A DNA stretch of 64,000 nt, taken from assembly GCA_947495975.1 (NCBI GenBank), contig CANMBE010000003.1:62001-126000 (forward strand). Reading direction: 5' to 3'. The stretch is from Ignavibacteria bacterium. Its GTDB lineage: Bacteria > Bacteroidota > Ignavibacteria > Kapaibacteriales > Kapaibacteriaceae. The notes under the pieces are model-generated. The model did not search any database and was not told the DNA's origin. It saw nothing but the letters and a program-made list of their open reading frames with translations. Positions 26,322-34,790 of the stretch are shown here, one piece after another; within the stretch, counting starts at the first letter, position 1; each line of letters opens with the position of its first letter. The position numbers were made by a program, and so were the translations under genes.

Positions 26322-26930
26322 CTATTGTCTCAAATTTGCATAGCGGAAATGATAGAATCCAATAGGTGACGCCTGCGTTGGTGTTGCAGGAGCCCCTTCA
26401 TAGATACTCGTAAACTGAAACTTCACCAGCCGACCCTTGCGGGTCTTGATTGCGATTATTTTGTCTGGGCTAGGTGCAAGGGTATGGTTAGGAGCACCTT
26501 GATACACCCATACAGGGTCTATGCCTACGAACATGATCACTGGGGCCAACGTATCATCGTTTCGCAGCGCAGTGCCCGCAGGTAACGTAGAAAGATTTTC
26601 AAATCGAGATGCAATGACCGCACCCTTTGTACTTCCAACTCCAGCATTTCCGGAGTTTAAGCGAATCAATATATTGCGCGTGTTGCCACAGCATCGTAGG
26701 TAGCTCAACCTAATGTCCCATGCGCTTGTTGCCGTGCTATCGGGTGGTGCAATTGAATCACCATCGATAGAATAATACACAAAGCCCAAAGCACTATCGG
26801 CTCGGATATCACTCCGCACAACAACAGTAGTGTCAACAGGAGTTGATGGGCTTATTACTTCCGCTCCACAACCAGATAGGAGCATCAAGACGAAAACAAG
26901 AATAACTGCGAAAGAGAATAGTCTGTTCAT
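26322..26930 (-). CDS. HmuY-family lipoprotein
   Basis: 202 aa from ATG 26930, giving a lipoprotein signal MNRLFSFAVILVFVLMLLSGC; an earlier in-frame start at 26975 lies inside the haloperoxidase gene. The fold is HmuY-like: the VYYSIDGD strand, then WDIRLSYLRCCGNTRNILIRLNSG and GRLVKFQFTSIYEG. HmuY proteins bind haem or other ligands at the outer-membrane surface; the haem His ligands of Porphyromonas HmuY are not evident here, so the ligand is open. It is immediately downstream of a vanadium haloperoxidase gene. Confidence 0.8.
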   Translation of the reverse strand: MNRLFSFAVILVFVLMLLSGCGAEVISPSTPVDTTVVVRSDIRADSALGFVYYSIDGDSIAPPDSTATSAWDIRLSYLRCCGNTRNILIRLNSGNAGVGSTKGAVIASRFENLSTLPAGTALRNDDTLAPVIMFVGIDPVWVYQGAPNHTLAPSPDKIIAIKTRKGRLVKFQFTSIYEGAPATPTQASPIGFYHFRYANLRQ

Positions 26931-26946
26931 TAACGTTTGCAAGTTT

Positions 26947-28248
26947 TTATGGTTTGTGAACACGAACACGATCAATAACTGCCTTTCCGATCATCATCCC
27001 ATGCTCACTGCCGGCTTCACATCCACGGCGGTAATGGATGCCGCCATACATACGGCTCACCGACGCTTCAGCGGCTGCTTCACGAAAGTTTGCAAAAGAT
27101 CTCGGCGCCCAACCGAATGGCACCTCGGTGCTGTCCACGAATTCCATGTTGCCAAAAAGATGAGTCAGCACTTCTGACGCTGCACCAGTAATTGTTGAGT
27201 GTCCACTGGCATGTTCAGGAAACGGTGGAGTCTGCAGTAATGGTTCCCAGCTCTTGTCAATGTAAGAGTTGATATAGGTAACAGGTCGGATAAGGTTGCC
27301 CCGGTACTTTTCTGCCCAGCAGGCGGTGAAACCATCGAAGAGAGAAAATGCGGTCATCGAATACACTTCCAGGGATCGCACCATTGAGGCGTTCTTATCC
27401 CTCAAAACTCTTTCAGCAATATTCATCCAATGTCCGCCAGGAGAGATCTGTCGCGAGTTAAAGATAAAGTGGCCGTGATAGTTGGTCAGAACTGGGTTGT
27501 CATTCCAAAAATTGGCTATCTGGCGTTGCTCATCTGTTAGACTCTTGTTGGTGGAAATCACTTCAAGAGCGGCATTGTAAAAGGGCGAACCTTTTTTCAC
27601 ACTAAACGGAATACTTGGTGGGACAGGAAACTCATTTGGCCCCGTAAGAACAATAGTCCGCACTCGCCCACAGTATGGGGAAAGGGGCTTTGCATAATTT
27701 GGCGGTGTTGGCACCCAACAGGAATCGCAGCGTGGCCATTCGTAATCTGGCAGTCCCTGTGTTCGCGCGTAGCCATCACCTTTTGCATAGGCAATGATCG
27801 CATTGCCTATATCCGTTCCGAACTCTTTGGATCTCGCAAAGACGTCCGCAGGTACTTCGTTTGAGAGTGCTACGAAATGCACGGCTGCAAGACTATCTGA
27901 AATGGAAACCCTATAGAGCAGCTTGCTGCATGCAACCTGGAGTGATGCAACCGCTGCTACGCGGTAATCATAGACGAGGTTGGGCTTTGGAACTGGACAG
28001 CTGGTAAAGCCATTGAGCATTCCAACCATAGAGGCGTATCCGGGCTCAGAATAGAAAGATGCTTGATAGCCGGCTAGGTTCGAATATGCATGTATACGTG
28101 CAGCAATGGGAGGTCCAAAACCATCTTCCATAATTACTCCAATCACACATCTGTTCCACTGATGTATGATTTGTGCGCCGTCAAGCGTTTGCGCCAAAAT
28201 TGCTTGGCTATATGCAACAACCAGAAGAAGAAAAAGCAGTCTTTTCAT
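26947..28248 (-). CDS. Vanadium-dependent haloperoxidase / PAP2-type protein
   Basis: 433 aa with a signal peptide (1-19, ILAQ). The vanadate/phosphate pocket is visible: KYRGNLIRPVTYIN (K and R), FPEHASGHSTI, and SRMYGGIHYRRGCEAG (R and H). These motifs are shared by vanadium haloperoxidases and PAP2 acid phosphatases; overall length and C-terminal motif order fit the haloperoxidase-related family common in marine and soil Bacteroidota. The protein should be periplasmic or exported. A perfect TAnnTTTG box lies five bases before the ATG. Whether it oxidises halides cannot be read from sequence. Confidence 0.88.
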   Translation of the reverse strand: MKRLLFLLLVVAYSQAILAQTLDGAQIIHQWNRCVIGVIMEDGFGPPIAARIHAYSNLAGYQASFYSEPGYASMVGMLNGFTSCPVPKPNLVYDYRVAAVASLQVACSKLLYRVSISDSLAAVHFVALSNEVPADVFARSKEFGTDIGNAIIAYAKGDGYARTQGLPDYEWPRCDSCWVPTPPNYAKPLSPYCGRVRTIVLTGPNEFPVPPSIPFSVKKGSPFYNAALEVISTNKSLTDEQRQIANFWNDNPVLTNYHGHFIFNSRQISPGGHWMNIAERVLRDKNASMVRSLEVYSMTAFSLFDGFTACWAEKYRGNLIRPVTYINSYIDKSWEPLLQTPPFPEHASGHSTITGAASEVLTHLFGNMEFVDSTEVPFGWAPRSFANFREAAAEASVSRMYGGIHYRRGCEAGSEHGMMIGKAVIDRVRVHKP

Positions 28249-28253
28249 AAGTC

Positions 28254-28261
28254 CAAAAATA
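28254..28261 (-). promoter_or_regulatory. -7 box of the haloperoxidase gene
   Basis: TATTTTTG on the minus strand, followed by GACTT and the ATG at 28248. The five-base spacing implies an mRNA with almost no leader. Probably the promoter for the leftward haloperoxidase-HmuY-paaA-mazG-LCP run. Confidence 0.5.
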
Positions 28262-28286
28262 CGGCGGATTGTTGACTATTCAGCGA

Positions 28287-31200
28287 TCACTTCTCGGGAG
28301 GGAGGTGAAAAAGCCGAGGTGCGCGTCCGTTCACGGCAACACACAGGATATCTGACGCGCCAGCGATAGGCAGTATTGCCATTTGTCTTACTTCATACGG
28401 AGCAGTAAATCCACTTTCTTGTGGTCCTAGTGGGGTTAGAGAGCCCCTTCCGTCATTTATCAGAACAAGACCAATGCCGGCATCATAGGCAATGTTGTCG
28501 CCATCTGCCGTCTTTGTGTTGCCAGCTACAACAACATCCATATCTCCATCAGCATCCAAATCACGAGTAATAATTGCCGTAATGGGAGATATCTGTGCAA
28601 GGTCTGGAAGTGATTGTGCCGTAAACCGACCCTTCTGATTTATAAACACGCACGATGCAAACTCCCGAGCAACAAGAGCACGTGCGCTGTCCTTGCGTCC
28701 GGATGGAATGATATCATCAATCCCTGCAACGGCAAACTGAGCATAGGTATTGAATTTGCGTGTTAGCGCTGGCATGTGTTGCATGAGCGTCTGTCTTCCG
28801 CGCGTCGGCACGCGCTTGCCATCCACAACGTAGGTAACGATGGGATCAATAGAGCCGTTATCGTCAAAGTCATCAACGTAGCAGATAAGAGGCTTGCCAG
28901 GCTCAGGGGCAAACCGACAATTGAGTCCAACATTGCCAGCAATGAGATCAAGGTCTCCATCGTTGTCGATGTCAACTGCATGAACTGCAGACCACCAACC
29001 TTCATGGTCACTCATACCCCATTCATCGCTTGCATCTTTGAATCTACCTTTTGTGTTTATCCAGATGCGTGGCGTCATCCATTCACCAACCACAATAAGA
29101 TCTGCGTCTTTATCGCCGTCAATATCTGCCCAGATAGCACGCGTTGTCATTCCTACGAGAGATAGACCCGGGGCCATTTCATCTGTGACGTCTTTGAACT
29201 TGCCTTTATCATTTCGGTAGAGAATGCTTCGAGCTAGATGAGGGAATTTCCCTGGCGTAATGCGTCCACCAATGAAGAGGTCTGCATCACCATCAAGATC
29301 ATAGTCGTTAACCTCAACGCATGAGCCAGATATATTTCCACCAGGCAATCCTCCTACTACACGTTTGAATTGCCCCTTACCATCATTTCGGTAGAGTCTA
29401 TCTTCTAGCTCAGGATCATCTTCATCAAACTCGGAACCGCCTGAGATCACAACTAGGTCTAAGTCTTTATCTCCGTCTATGTCTACCAACGCCACATCAA
29501 CATCTTCTGCTTCTACAACATCGTCTATACCACATGCAAAAGCTTCAAATTTCTCGTTCGGTCTTTGAAGAAAACATTGCGTGGCTTGATATTTGGGTCC
29601 GGTCACTATCACGTCTGCAAATCCATCCCCGTTAATATCTCCTACTGCTAATCCAGGTCCATCCTTCGAGAATCGATATGGAAGGAGTCTCTCTCGCTTA
29701 AAGTCGTCATACGAATTTTCTTGGTGCCGAAATGGAATCGTTGCTTCACGCAGCTTCCCCATGATCGTGGGCTTCTTGGCAGGGGGCAACCATGTTGGAG
29801 AATCCGAAGGCATGGTTATTGTTGTGTATGATTTTGCGATAAGCTTTGTGTGCTTGCTTACAGTTCCCGTAGGCCACCGTACAACAATAGAATCAACAAC
29901 ATCTTGCTTGGACAACCCAATATGTATGCGCGTATCCGATGTAGAAAGGAAACCTCGTGCCGCCATTACTTCGCGCACGATAGTTGCGCCCCCTGAATAC
30001 ACGGTTACGCGCGCTCCTATTGCCGTATAATTGGCGCTACCACCGCGAAGAGAAACACCTATCCAATTAGCCGAGTGATCGAATGGCTGAATAGTTCGGT
30101 TCATGAACACAGTGGCGGTTGTGTCTGTGTTGTTAACGATGAGATCTACGTCGCCATCGTTATCAAGATCTGCCATTGCTGCGCCGTTTGACACTTCGGG
30201 ATCTGAGACTCCGCCAACAGCCGTTACATCCGAGAAGCGAAACCCACCAACGTTTCGAAAGAGAAAGTTTGAAAGCTTACTCTTTGGCATTTGTTTATAA
30301 GCATCAGTTTGCGCTGCGTCTGATTTGGCAAAGAGATTGTTTGCATAGTCCTGATCGCCCAAGTCTCTCTTTGTACCATTCGTGATAAAGAGATCTTGTC
30401 GGCCATCGAGATCAAAGTCCCCCGCAAGAACACACCAGCTCCAATCCGTGGCGGCCACGCCCGCCATGTAACACACATTGGAAAATCTGCCGTTGCCCCG
30501 ATTCAAGTGCAATGCATTGTGTACACGCTGAGTTGAGTCGAAAAACGGACCGTAGATGGACATGCCACCTAACTGGGTCTGCCTTCTATAGTTTTCTCTT
30601 GGCAACATGTCAAGAGTGATCACATCTACCAAACCGTCTCCATCTAGGTCTGCTATATCACTGCCCATCGATGCCCAAGACATATTTGCCATTGCATTTG
30701 CAGAAGAGTCACCAAACGTACCGTCGCCAGAATTCATCCACACCTTATCACGTTCTTCAAAATCATTAGTAACGAATACATCTAACCAGCCATCATTGTT
30801 GAGGTCGCCAATGCTAGCACTCAGGCCATACCCCTTATCTAAAATTCCAGCACTCGCGGTTACATCAGCAAACACGCCATTGCCATCATTGCGGAAGAGT
30901 CGATCTGACACACCAGGGTTGAGATAACCTTGACGCCGCGGTTCGCCGCTATTAACGAGGAACACATCTAAGTCGCCGTCTCGGTCATAGTCAAATGCGT
31001 ACGCACTTGTTGAAAAGACAGCAACGCTTAATGCTGAGCCAATTGACCTGTCAGCGAACGTACCGTTGCCGTTATTGACAAATAGTCTATTTGGTTCATA
31101 CCTACGACAAATGTAAACGTCTGCGTAACTATCTCCGGTTAGGTCCGCGATGAGGATACCAGTATTGATCTTGGAGTCAAGAATTTGAAGTCCACTCTTT

Positions 31201-31490
31201 GAGCTCACATCTTCAAATCGCATTCCGCCTTTGTTTCGGTAATGCGTAATGCCCGATGACGTGCTCGTGAACACTACATCAAGTAAGCCGTCACTGTCTA
31301 AATCTCCAACGCCTACACCGCCGCCATTGTATGCATAAAAATCTGTTAGGACATTATAAGAGTTTGACTCAACGATATCATTGCGGAACGCAATGCCAGA
31401 TCGCATTGGATCTATTCGCTCAAACATTTGAGCGTGCAGTCCGACCGAAGCATAAAGTGTTATGCATGCTACAACGAGCAATACCGTCAC
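28287..31490 (-). CDS. Large secreted FG-GAP/ASPIC-UnbV protein
   Basis: 1067 aa from a GTG at 31490, supported by GAGG seven bases upstream and a signal peptide (VTVLLVVACITLYASVGLHAQ). Residues ~40-470 are FG-GAP/VCBS repeats with many Ca-loop motifs (DLDSDGLLD, DYDRDGDLD, DLNNDGWLD). An ASPIC/UnbV domain lies near 475-560 (IVVRWPTGTVSKHTK). A second series of repeats fills 600-1060 (DINGDGFAD, DYDLDGDAD, DLDADGDMD). No obvious type IX sorting domain is seen at the C-terminus (FHLPPEK), unlike the other large exported proteins. It is the last gene of a five-gene leftward run, 32 nt after the LptF/G gene. Confidence 0.88.
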   Translation of the reverse strand: MTVLLVVACITLYASVGLHAQMFERIDPMRSGIAFRNDIVESNSYNVLTDFYAYNGGGVGVGDLDSDGLLDVVFTSTSSGITHYRNKGGMRFEDVSSKSGLQILDSKINTGILIADLTGDSYADVYICRRYEPNRLFVNNGNGTFADRSIGSALSVAVFSTSAYAFDYDRDGDLDVFLVNSGEPRRQGYLNPGVSDRLFRNDGNGVFADVTASAGILDKGYGLSASIGDLNNDGWLDVFVTNDFEERDKVWMNSGDGTFGDSSANAMANMSWASMGSDIADLDGDGLVDVITLDMLPRENYRRQTQLGGMSIYGPFFDSTQRVHNALHLNRGNGRFSNVCYMAGVAATDWSWCVLAGDFDLDGRQDLFITNGTKRDLGDQDYANNLFAKSDAAQTDAYKQMPKSKLSNFLFRNVGGFRFSDVTAVGGVSDPEVSNGAAMADLDNDGDVDLIVNNTDTTATVFMNRTIQPFDHSANWIGVSLRGGSANYTAIGARVTVYSGGATIVREVMAARGFLSTSDTRIHIGLSKQDVVDSIVVRWPTGTVSKHTKLIAKSYTTITMPSDSPTWLPPAKKPTIMGKLREATIPFRHQENSYDDFKRERLLPYRFSKDGPGLAVGDINGDGFADVIVTGPKYQATQCFLQRPNEKFEAFACGIDDVVEAEDVDVALVDIDGDKDLDLVVISGGSEFDEDDPELEDRLYRNDGKGQFKRVVGGLPGGNISGSCVEVNDYDLDGDADLFIGGRITPGKFPHLARSILYRNDKGKFKDVTDEMAPGLSLVGMTTRAIWADIDGDKDADLIVVGEWMTPRIWINTKGRFKDASDEWGMSDHEGWWSAVHAVDIDNDGDLDLIAGNVGLNCRFAPEPGKPLICYVDDFDDNGSIDPIVTYVVDGKRVPTRGRQTLMQHMPALTRKFNTYAQFAVAGIDDIIPSGRKDSARALVAREFASCVFINQKGRFTAQSLPDLAQISPITAIITRDLDADGDMDVVVAGNTKTADGDNIAYDAGIGLVLINDGRGSLTPLGPQESGFTAPYEVRQMAILPIAGASDILCVAVNGRAPRLFHLPPEK

Positions 31491-31522
31491 AAATCCACCT
31501 CGTGTACGTGGAATATCAACAA

Positions 31523-32605
31523 CTACGAACGCGTCCTAGCAACTATCACTAAGCCCACGAGAAAAAATATGCAATTCGCACCCCACCCTACTACATCTAC
31601 AGGCAAATCCATAGAAACTCCTATTGCCTGGCTCACCTTTGTGAAGGCAATGTACGTAATCGTAATAACCATTGCAGCGGCTATGTTCACGGCCATCCCA
31701 CCCTTTCGGCGCACCGATGCAAAGGGCACGGAGATAAGCACTACAATGATGTTCACAAAAGGGAAAGCCCACTGTCCAGAAAGATCGATCTCCTGCCTAC
31801 GCGTGTCCTTACCGCCTCGCTTCATCGTTGCAATGTAGTCCTCCATTTCGTTGAAGGTCATCTCTTCTTCGTTGAGCTGCAACTTTGATATCTGGTCGTG
31901 ACGAATAGTAAAGGGAGCTTTCTGTTGTGCCACTCGCTCTGCTGTAACGCTGTCCTTGTAGAAAGTGCGTTTTGTGCCGGACACAATAATCCATGACGCA
32001 CCAACGGCGTCCCACTTCATCGTATCAGCATCAATTCGCCATTGAAGCCGAGGCACTGTTTCTGATCCAAATTCTTCGATAGCCACGCCGACTGCCAACA
32101 TTCTCTTTGCATCATAACGGTGAAGTGAAATGTTCATCGATGGACTCTCACGAAAGTATAGGTCGTTGAGGCTTGATCTACCACCTGTACCCGTGAGATA
32201 CTCCCGTTCAATGTCCAAGCGCACTGTTGCCGCTTCTGGTGCGAACCAACCGTTAAAGTATACCTGACCCACGCTAACCATAAATGCAAAAATGAGAATT
32301 GGTGCAAGGAAACGCATGGAGCTTTGTCCACTTGCTCGCATTGCAGTAATCTCATTGTTGTTGCTTAGTCTTCCTACGGAAAACAGTCCAGCAAGCATGA
32401 GTGATACAGGTATCAGTATCTCTAGTATGCTTGGTACATAGGCAAGGTAGAATAAGAGGATTTGTTCAACCGGGGTTTTCCGGTCGATGAAGACATCAAG
32501 CCGGCCAAACAGATCAATGATGATGAAAATTGTGCACAGCGCTCCAGTTGCAAAGAGGAACGTTACAATGAACTGGCGAAGCGCATATCTATCGAGGATT
32601 GTCAT
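31523..32605 (-). CDS. LptF/LptG-family LPS-export permease
   Basis: 360 aa from ATG 32605, which overlaps the ftsX stop by 4 nt (ATGA); an upstream ATG at 32761 would lie within ftsX. Members of the YjgP/YjgQ family form, with LptB, the inner-membrane transporter that extracts lipopolysaccharide. Six membrane helices are expected: three before residue ~105 (MTILDRYALRQFIVTFLF at the start) and three near the C-terminus (FPFVNIIVVLISVPFASVRRKGG), separated by a periplasmic beta-jellyroll. LptF and LptG cannot be told apart; its partner is not in the window. Confidence 0.92.
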   Translation of the reverse strand: MTILDRYALRQFIVTFLFATGALCTIFIIIDLFGRLDVFIDRKTPVEQILLFYLAYVPSILEILIPVSLMLAGLFSVGRLSNNNEITAMRASGQSSMRFLAPILIFAFMVSVGQVYFNGWFAPEAATVRLDIEREYLTGTGGRSSLNDLYFRESPSMNISLHRYDAKRMLAVGVAIEEFGSETVPRLQWRIDADTMKWDAVGASWIIVSGTKRTFYKDSVTAERVAQQKAPFTIRHDQISKLQLNEEEMTFNEMEDYIATMKRGGKDTRRQEIDLSGQWAFPFVNIIVVLISVPFASVRRKGGMAVNIAAAMVITITYIAFTKVSQAIGVSMDLPVDVVGWGANCIFFLVGLVIVARTRS

Positions 32606-33477
32606 CGGGTTCGCGTAGCCCCCTTTACAGAAGCGATAGATTGCCACCAACACAACAACAGACCAAGAAACACAATTGCGCATGCTCCAATAAAAATCTC
32701 GTTCAAAGAGACATTGCCTAACCATACCCACTGCGTGAGCATGGTGGGACGAGCAATACAAAGTATTCCTAATCCAAGCACTAAACCCACGGCTCCCGCA
32801 ACACTACCTACCAGCAGATGTGGCGCAGCAATCCAGGCGTTGGGTGCGCCAAGCAGAGCGGCAACTTTTAGGTCAGACCCAGCGCGATGAATCTCTGCTC
32901 TAAACGCATACGTTAGTGCCCAAAGGAAGAGAACGAGACTCAACAATCCTGCCACACTACCAAAAATTATCACGTTCGCCCTGCCGGCATCCAACATCTC
33001 TACGTACGGCCTCGGCCATACAATGCGCGCCGTTGCTTCGGGATACATGTCTACTAGCGAACGAACAAATTTCTCTGTGGCAGACAGTGAAACCATAGGT
33101 GGACGTAGCTGAATTCTCAAGATTGACGGCACTGCAGCAACCTCACGTAGGTCGTCGGACTCCAAATGCATTTCATTTGCAAACTCACTCCACACTTGAT
33201 CACTCGTCAAAACCTGTACGCTTTTAACCGACGGCCTGCGCCGCATGTCTTGCGCCATAGCACGTATCGCCTGATTGGTGCTGTCCGCAGGACCGATAAT
33301 ATCAATCGACATTTGCTCTGCCCGTCTGTCAAGATCACGCCACACTGCTACACCCCACATTCCACCTGCCAAACACCACAGTGTACCAACCGCAGCAACA
33401 ACTACCATCCGTGCAACCGGCCCTTTGCGTCGAGCTAAGAGGCGAGAAGACCCCTGAATATGAAACCAAATGTTCAT
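32602..33477 (-). CDS. ftsX: FtsX-like cell-division permease
   Basis: 291 aa with FtsX topology: a short cytoplasmic N-terminus, one helix (~24-46), a periplasmic domain of about 110 residues (PSVKSVQVLTSDQVWSEF, then PSILRIQLRP), and three C-terminal helices. In E. coli FtsX with FtsE controls EnvC and amidases at the septum; an EnvC-like gene is at 22 kb. ftsE is not adjacent, as often in Bacteroidota. Two bases separate it from the flippase gene, and it overlaps the LptF/G gene. Confidence 0.88.
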   Translation of the reverse strand: MNIWFHIQGSSRLLARRKGPVARMVVVAAVGTLWCLAGGMWGVAVWRDLDRRAEQMSIDIIGPADSTNQAIRAMAQDMRRRPSVKSVQVLTSDQVWSEFANEMHLESDDLREVAAVPSILRIQLRPPMVSLSATEKFVRSLVDMYPEATARIVWPRPYVEMLDAGRANVIIFGSVAGLLSLVLFLWALTYAFRAEIHRAGSDLKVAALLGAPNAWIAAPHLLVGSVAGAVGLVLGLGILCIARPTMLTQWVWLGNVSLNEIFIGACAIVFLGLLLCWWQSIASVKGATRTR

Positions 33478-33479
33478 GG

Positions 33480-34781
33480 TTACGCTCTACTCTTTCTGTT
33501 TACAACCGCACTCTTCACATCTGTAAATATTCTGCCAAATGAGCTAAACGGAAAATGGAGTTCTCTCTTTACGTGCATTGTGCACAGAGTACCTACAACT
33601 ATTGTGTTGACAACTAGCCCTAGGCCCACGAGAAGAGGTTGTCCAAGCTCACCAACAACAAAGAGCACGCCCCCTGCCACAAGAAGTCCAACGGCACTAA
33701 ACTTCACAATAACCGTGCTGCGCCCCATTGCGGCAATGATGCTGCTCATAAGCACAAAAGGCATTCCAAGTGCTGCTAGTGAAAGCACGTTGAAGTGATC
33801 AACAGCAGCAGCATATTTTTGTCCAAGTATTGGGATTAGAAGCCGACTCAAACCTAGCTCAAGGGCAATCACAACAATAACCGTTGGTATGAGCGTTACA
33901 CTTATTGCTTTTGTAACAAGTATCTGCAGGTCTTCCATTCTATTTTGTGAATACATCCGCACCGCCGCCGGGTAGAGTAGCGTTGTTACGGCATCAAATG
34001 CTTGCTCAAAGAATCGGTAGAGATTTTTTGCCGGGTTGTACACGCCTACAACACCAACACCGAAGTATGCCGCAATGACGTATACATCAAGCTGGCGAGG
34101 TGCGGAGTTCAATGCAGTTGCCATGGCAAGGGGCACTCCATAGCGCAGGTATGTAGCCAGGGAGATTGTTCCTGACCATCCAAAGATCAGATCCTTGCGC
34201 GTGAGAGCCATGGTTGCAAGTGAGCTTGCAGCCATACCAGCAAAATCTATAAGCACGATGTCATTGAGTGTATGCAAAGTGTCATTAGATATAGCCCAAA
34301 ACGTAAGAATTGTTCGTACACCAAACCAGATTGCATCCGCCACAAAAAGATCTTTCATCCGCATCTCGCGGTAGATGATCTTGAGGCAGAACATCCGCGG
34401 AAGCGAAAGCAAACAATACAGAGGAAGCAATGCGGCAACAGTGGCGAATTGCTCTACGCGGAAAAAATGAACAAGTGTATCTCTAAAAAGATATATCCCG
34501 CCGGCAGCAATACTCACAACGATGGTGTGAATAATTAACGCCATGAGGTTCACTCTCTTACGTTCCTCTGGGTGCACACCATATTGAATGATGCCGGCAA
34601 GAGCCGATCCATCTGATACAATCATGATCCAGGTGTTAAGCGCTACCAACAACGTGAATACACCGTACACCTCGGCTGGCAATGCTGCAATCTGAACAAA
34701 TTGCACAAGTCCAAAGGCCACATAGAGAACCTTATCTGCCAACGACCACGTGATTTTTCCGAGATGCGCCGTGAGTTTCAT
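33480..34781 (-). CDS. Polysaccharide flippase (Wzx/MATE-like)
   Basis: 433-aa membrane protein of the oligosaccharide flippase superfamily with about 12 hydrophobic helices, an N-terminal LADKVLYVAFGLVQFVQIAALPAEVYGVFTLL and a central YFGVGVVGVYNPAKNLYRFFEQAFDAVTTLLYPA block. It should move lipid-linked glycan repeat units across the inner membrane. It follows the heparinase-like gene by 9 nt and precedes ftsX by 2 nt, so it is in a compact operon with a glycan lyase-like protein and LPS-export and division membrane proteins. Confidence 0.88.
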   Translation of the reverse strand: MKLTAHLGKITWSLADKVLYVAFGLVQFVQIAALPAEVYGVFTLLVALNTWIMIVSDGSALAGIIQYGVHPEERKRVNLMALIIHTIVVSIAAGGIYLFRDTLVHFFRVEQFATVAALLPLYCLLSLPRMFCLKIIYREMRMKDLFVADAIWFGVRTILTFWAISNDTLHTLNDIVLIDFAGMAASSLATMALTRKDLIFGWSGTISLATYLRYGVPLAMATALNSAPRQLDVYVIAAYFGVGVVGVYNPAKNLYRFFEQAFDAVTTLLYPAAVRMYSQNRMEDLQILVTKAISVTLIPTVIVVIALELGLSRLLIPILGQKYAAAVDHFNVLSLAALGMPFVLMSSIIAAMGRSTVIVKFSAVGLLVAGGVLFVVGELGQPLLVGLGLVVNTIVVGTLCTMHVKRELHFPFSSFGRIFTDVKSAVVNRKSRA

Positions 34782-34790
34782 AGTGCGAAG

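Noticed and set aside
32606-32761. N-terminal extension of the LptF/G gene
   Set aside because: Overlaps the ftsX coding region; ATG 32605 forms a regular ATGA overlap and gives the expected protein start.
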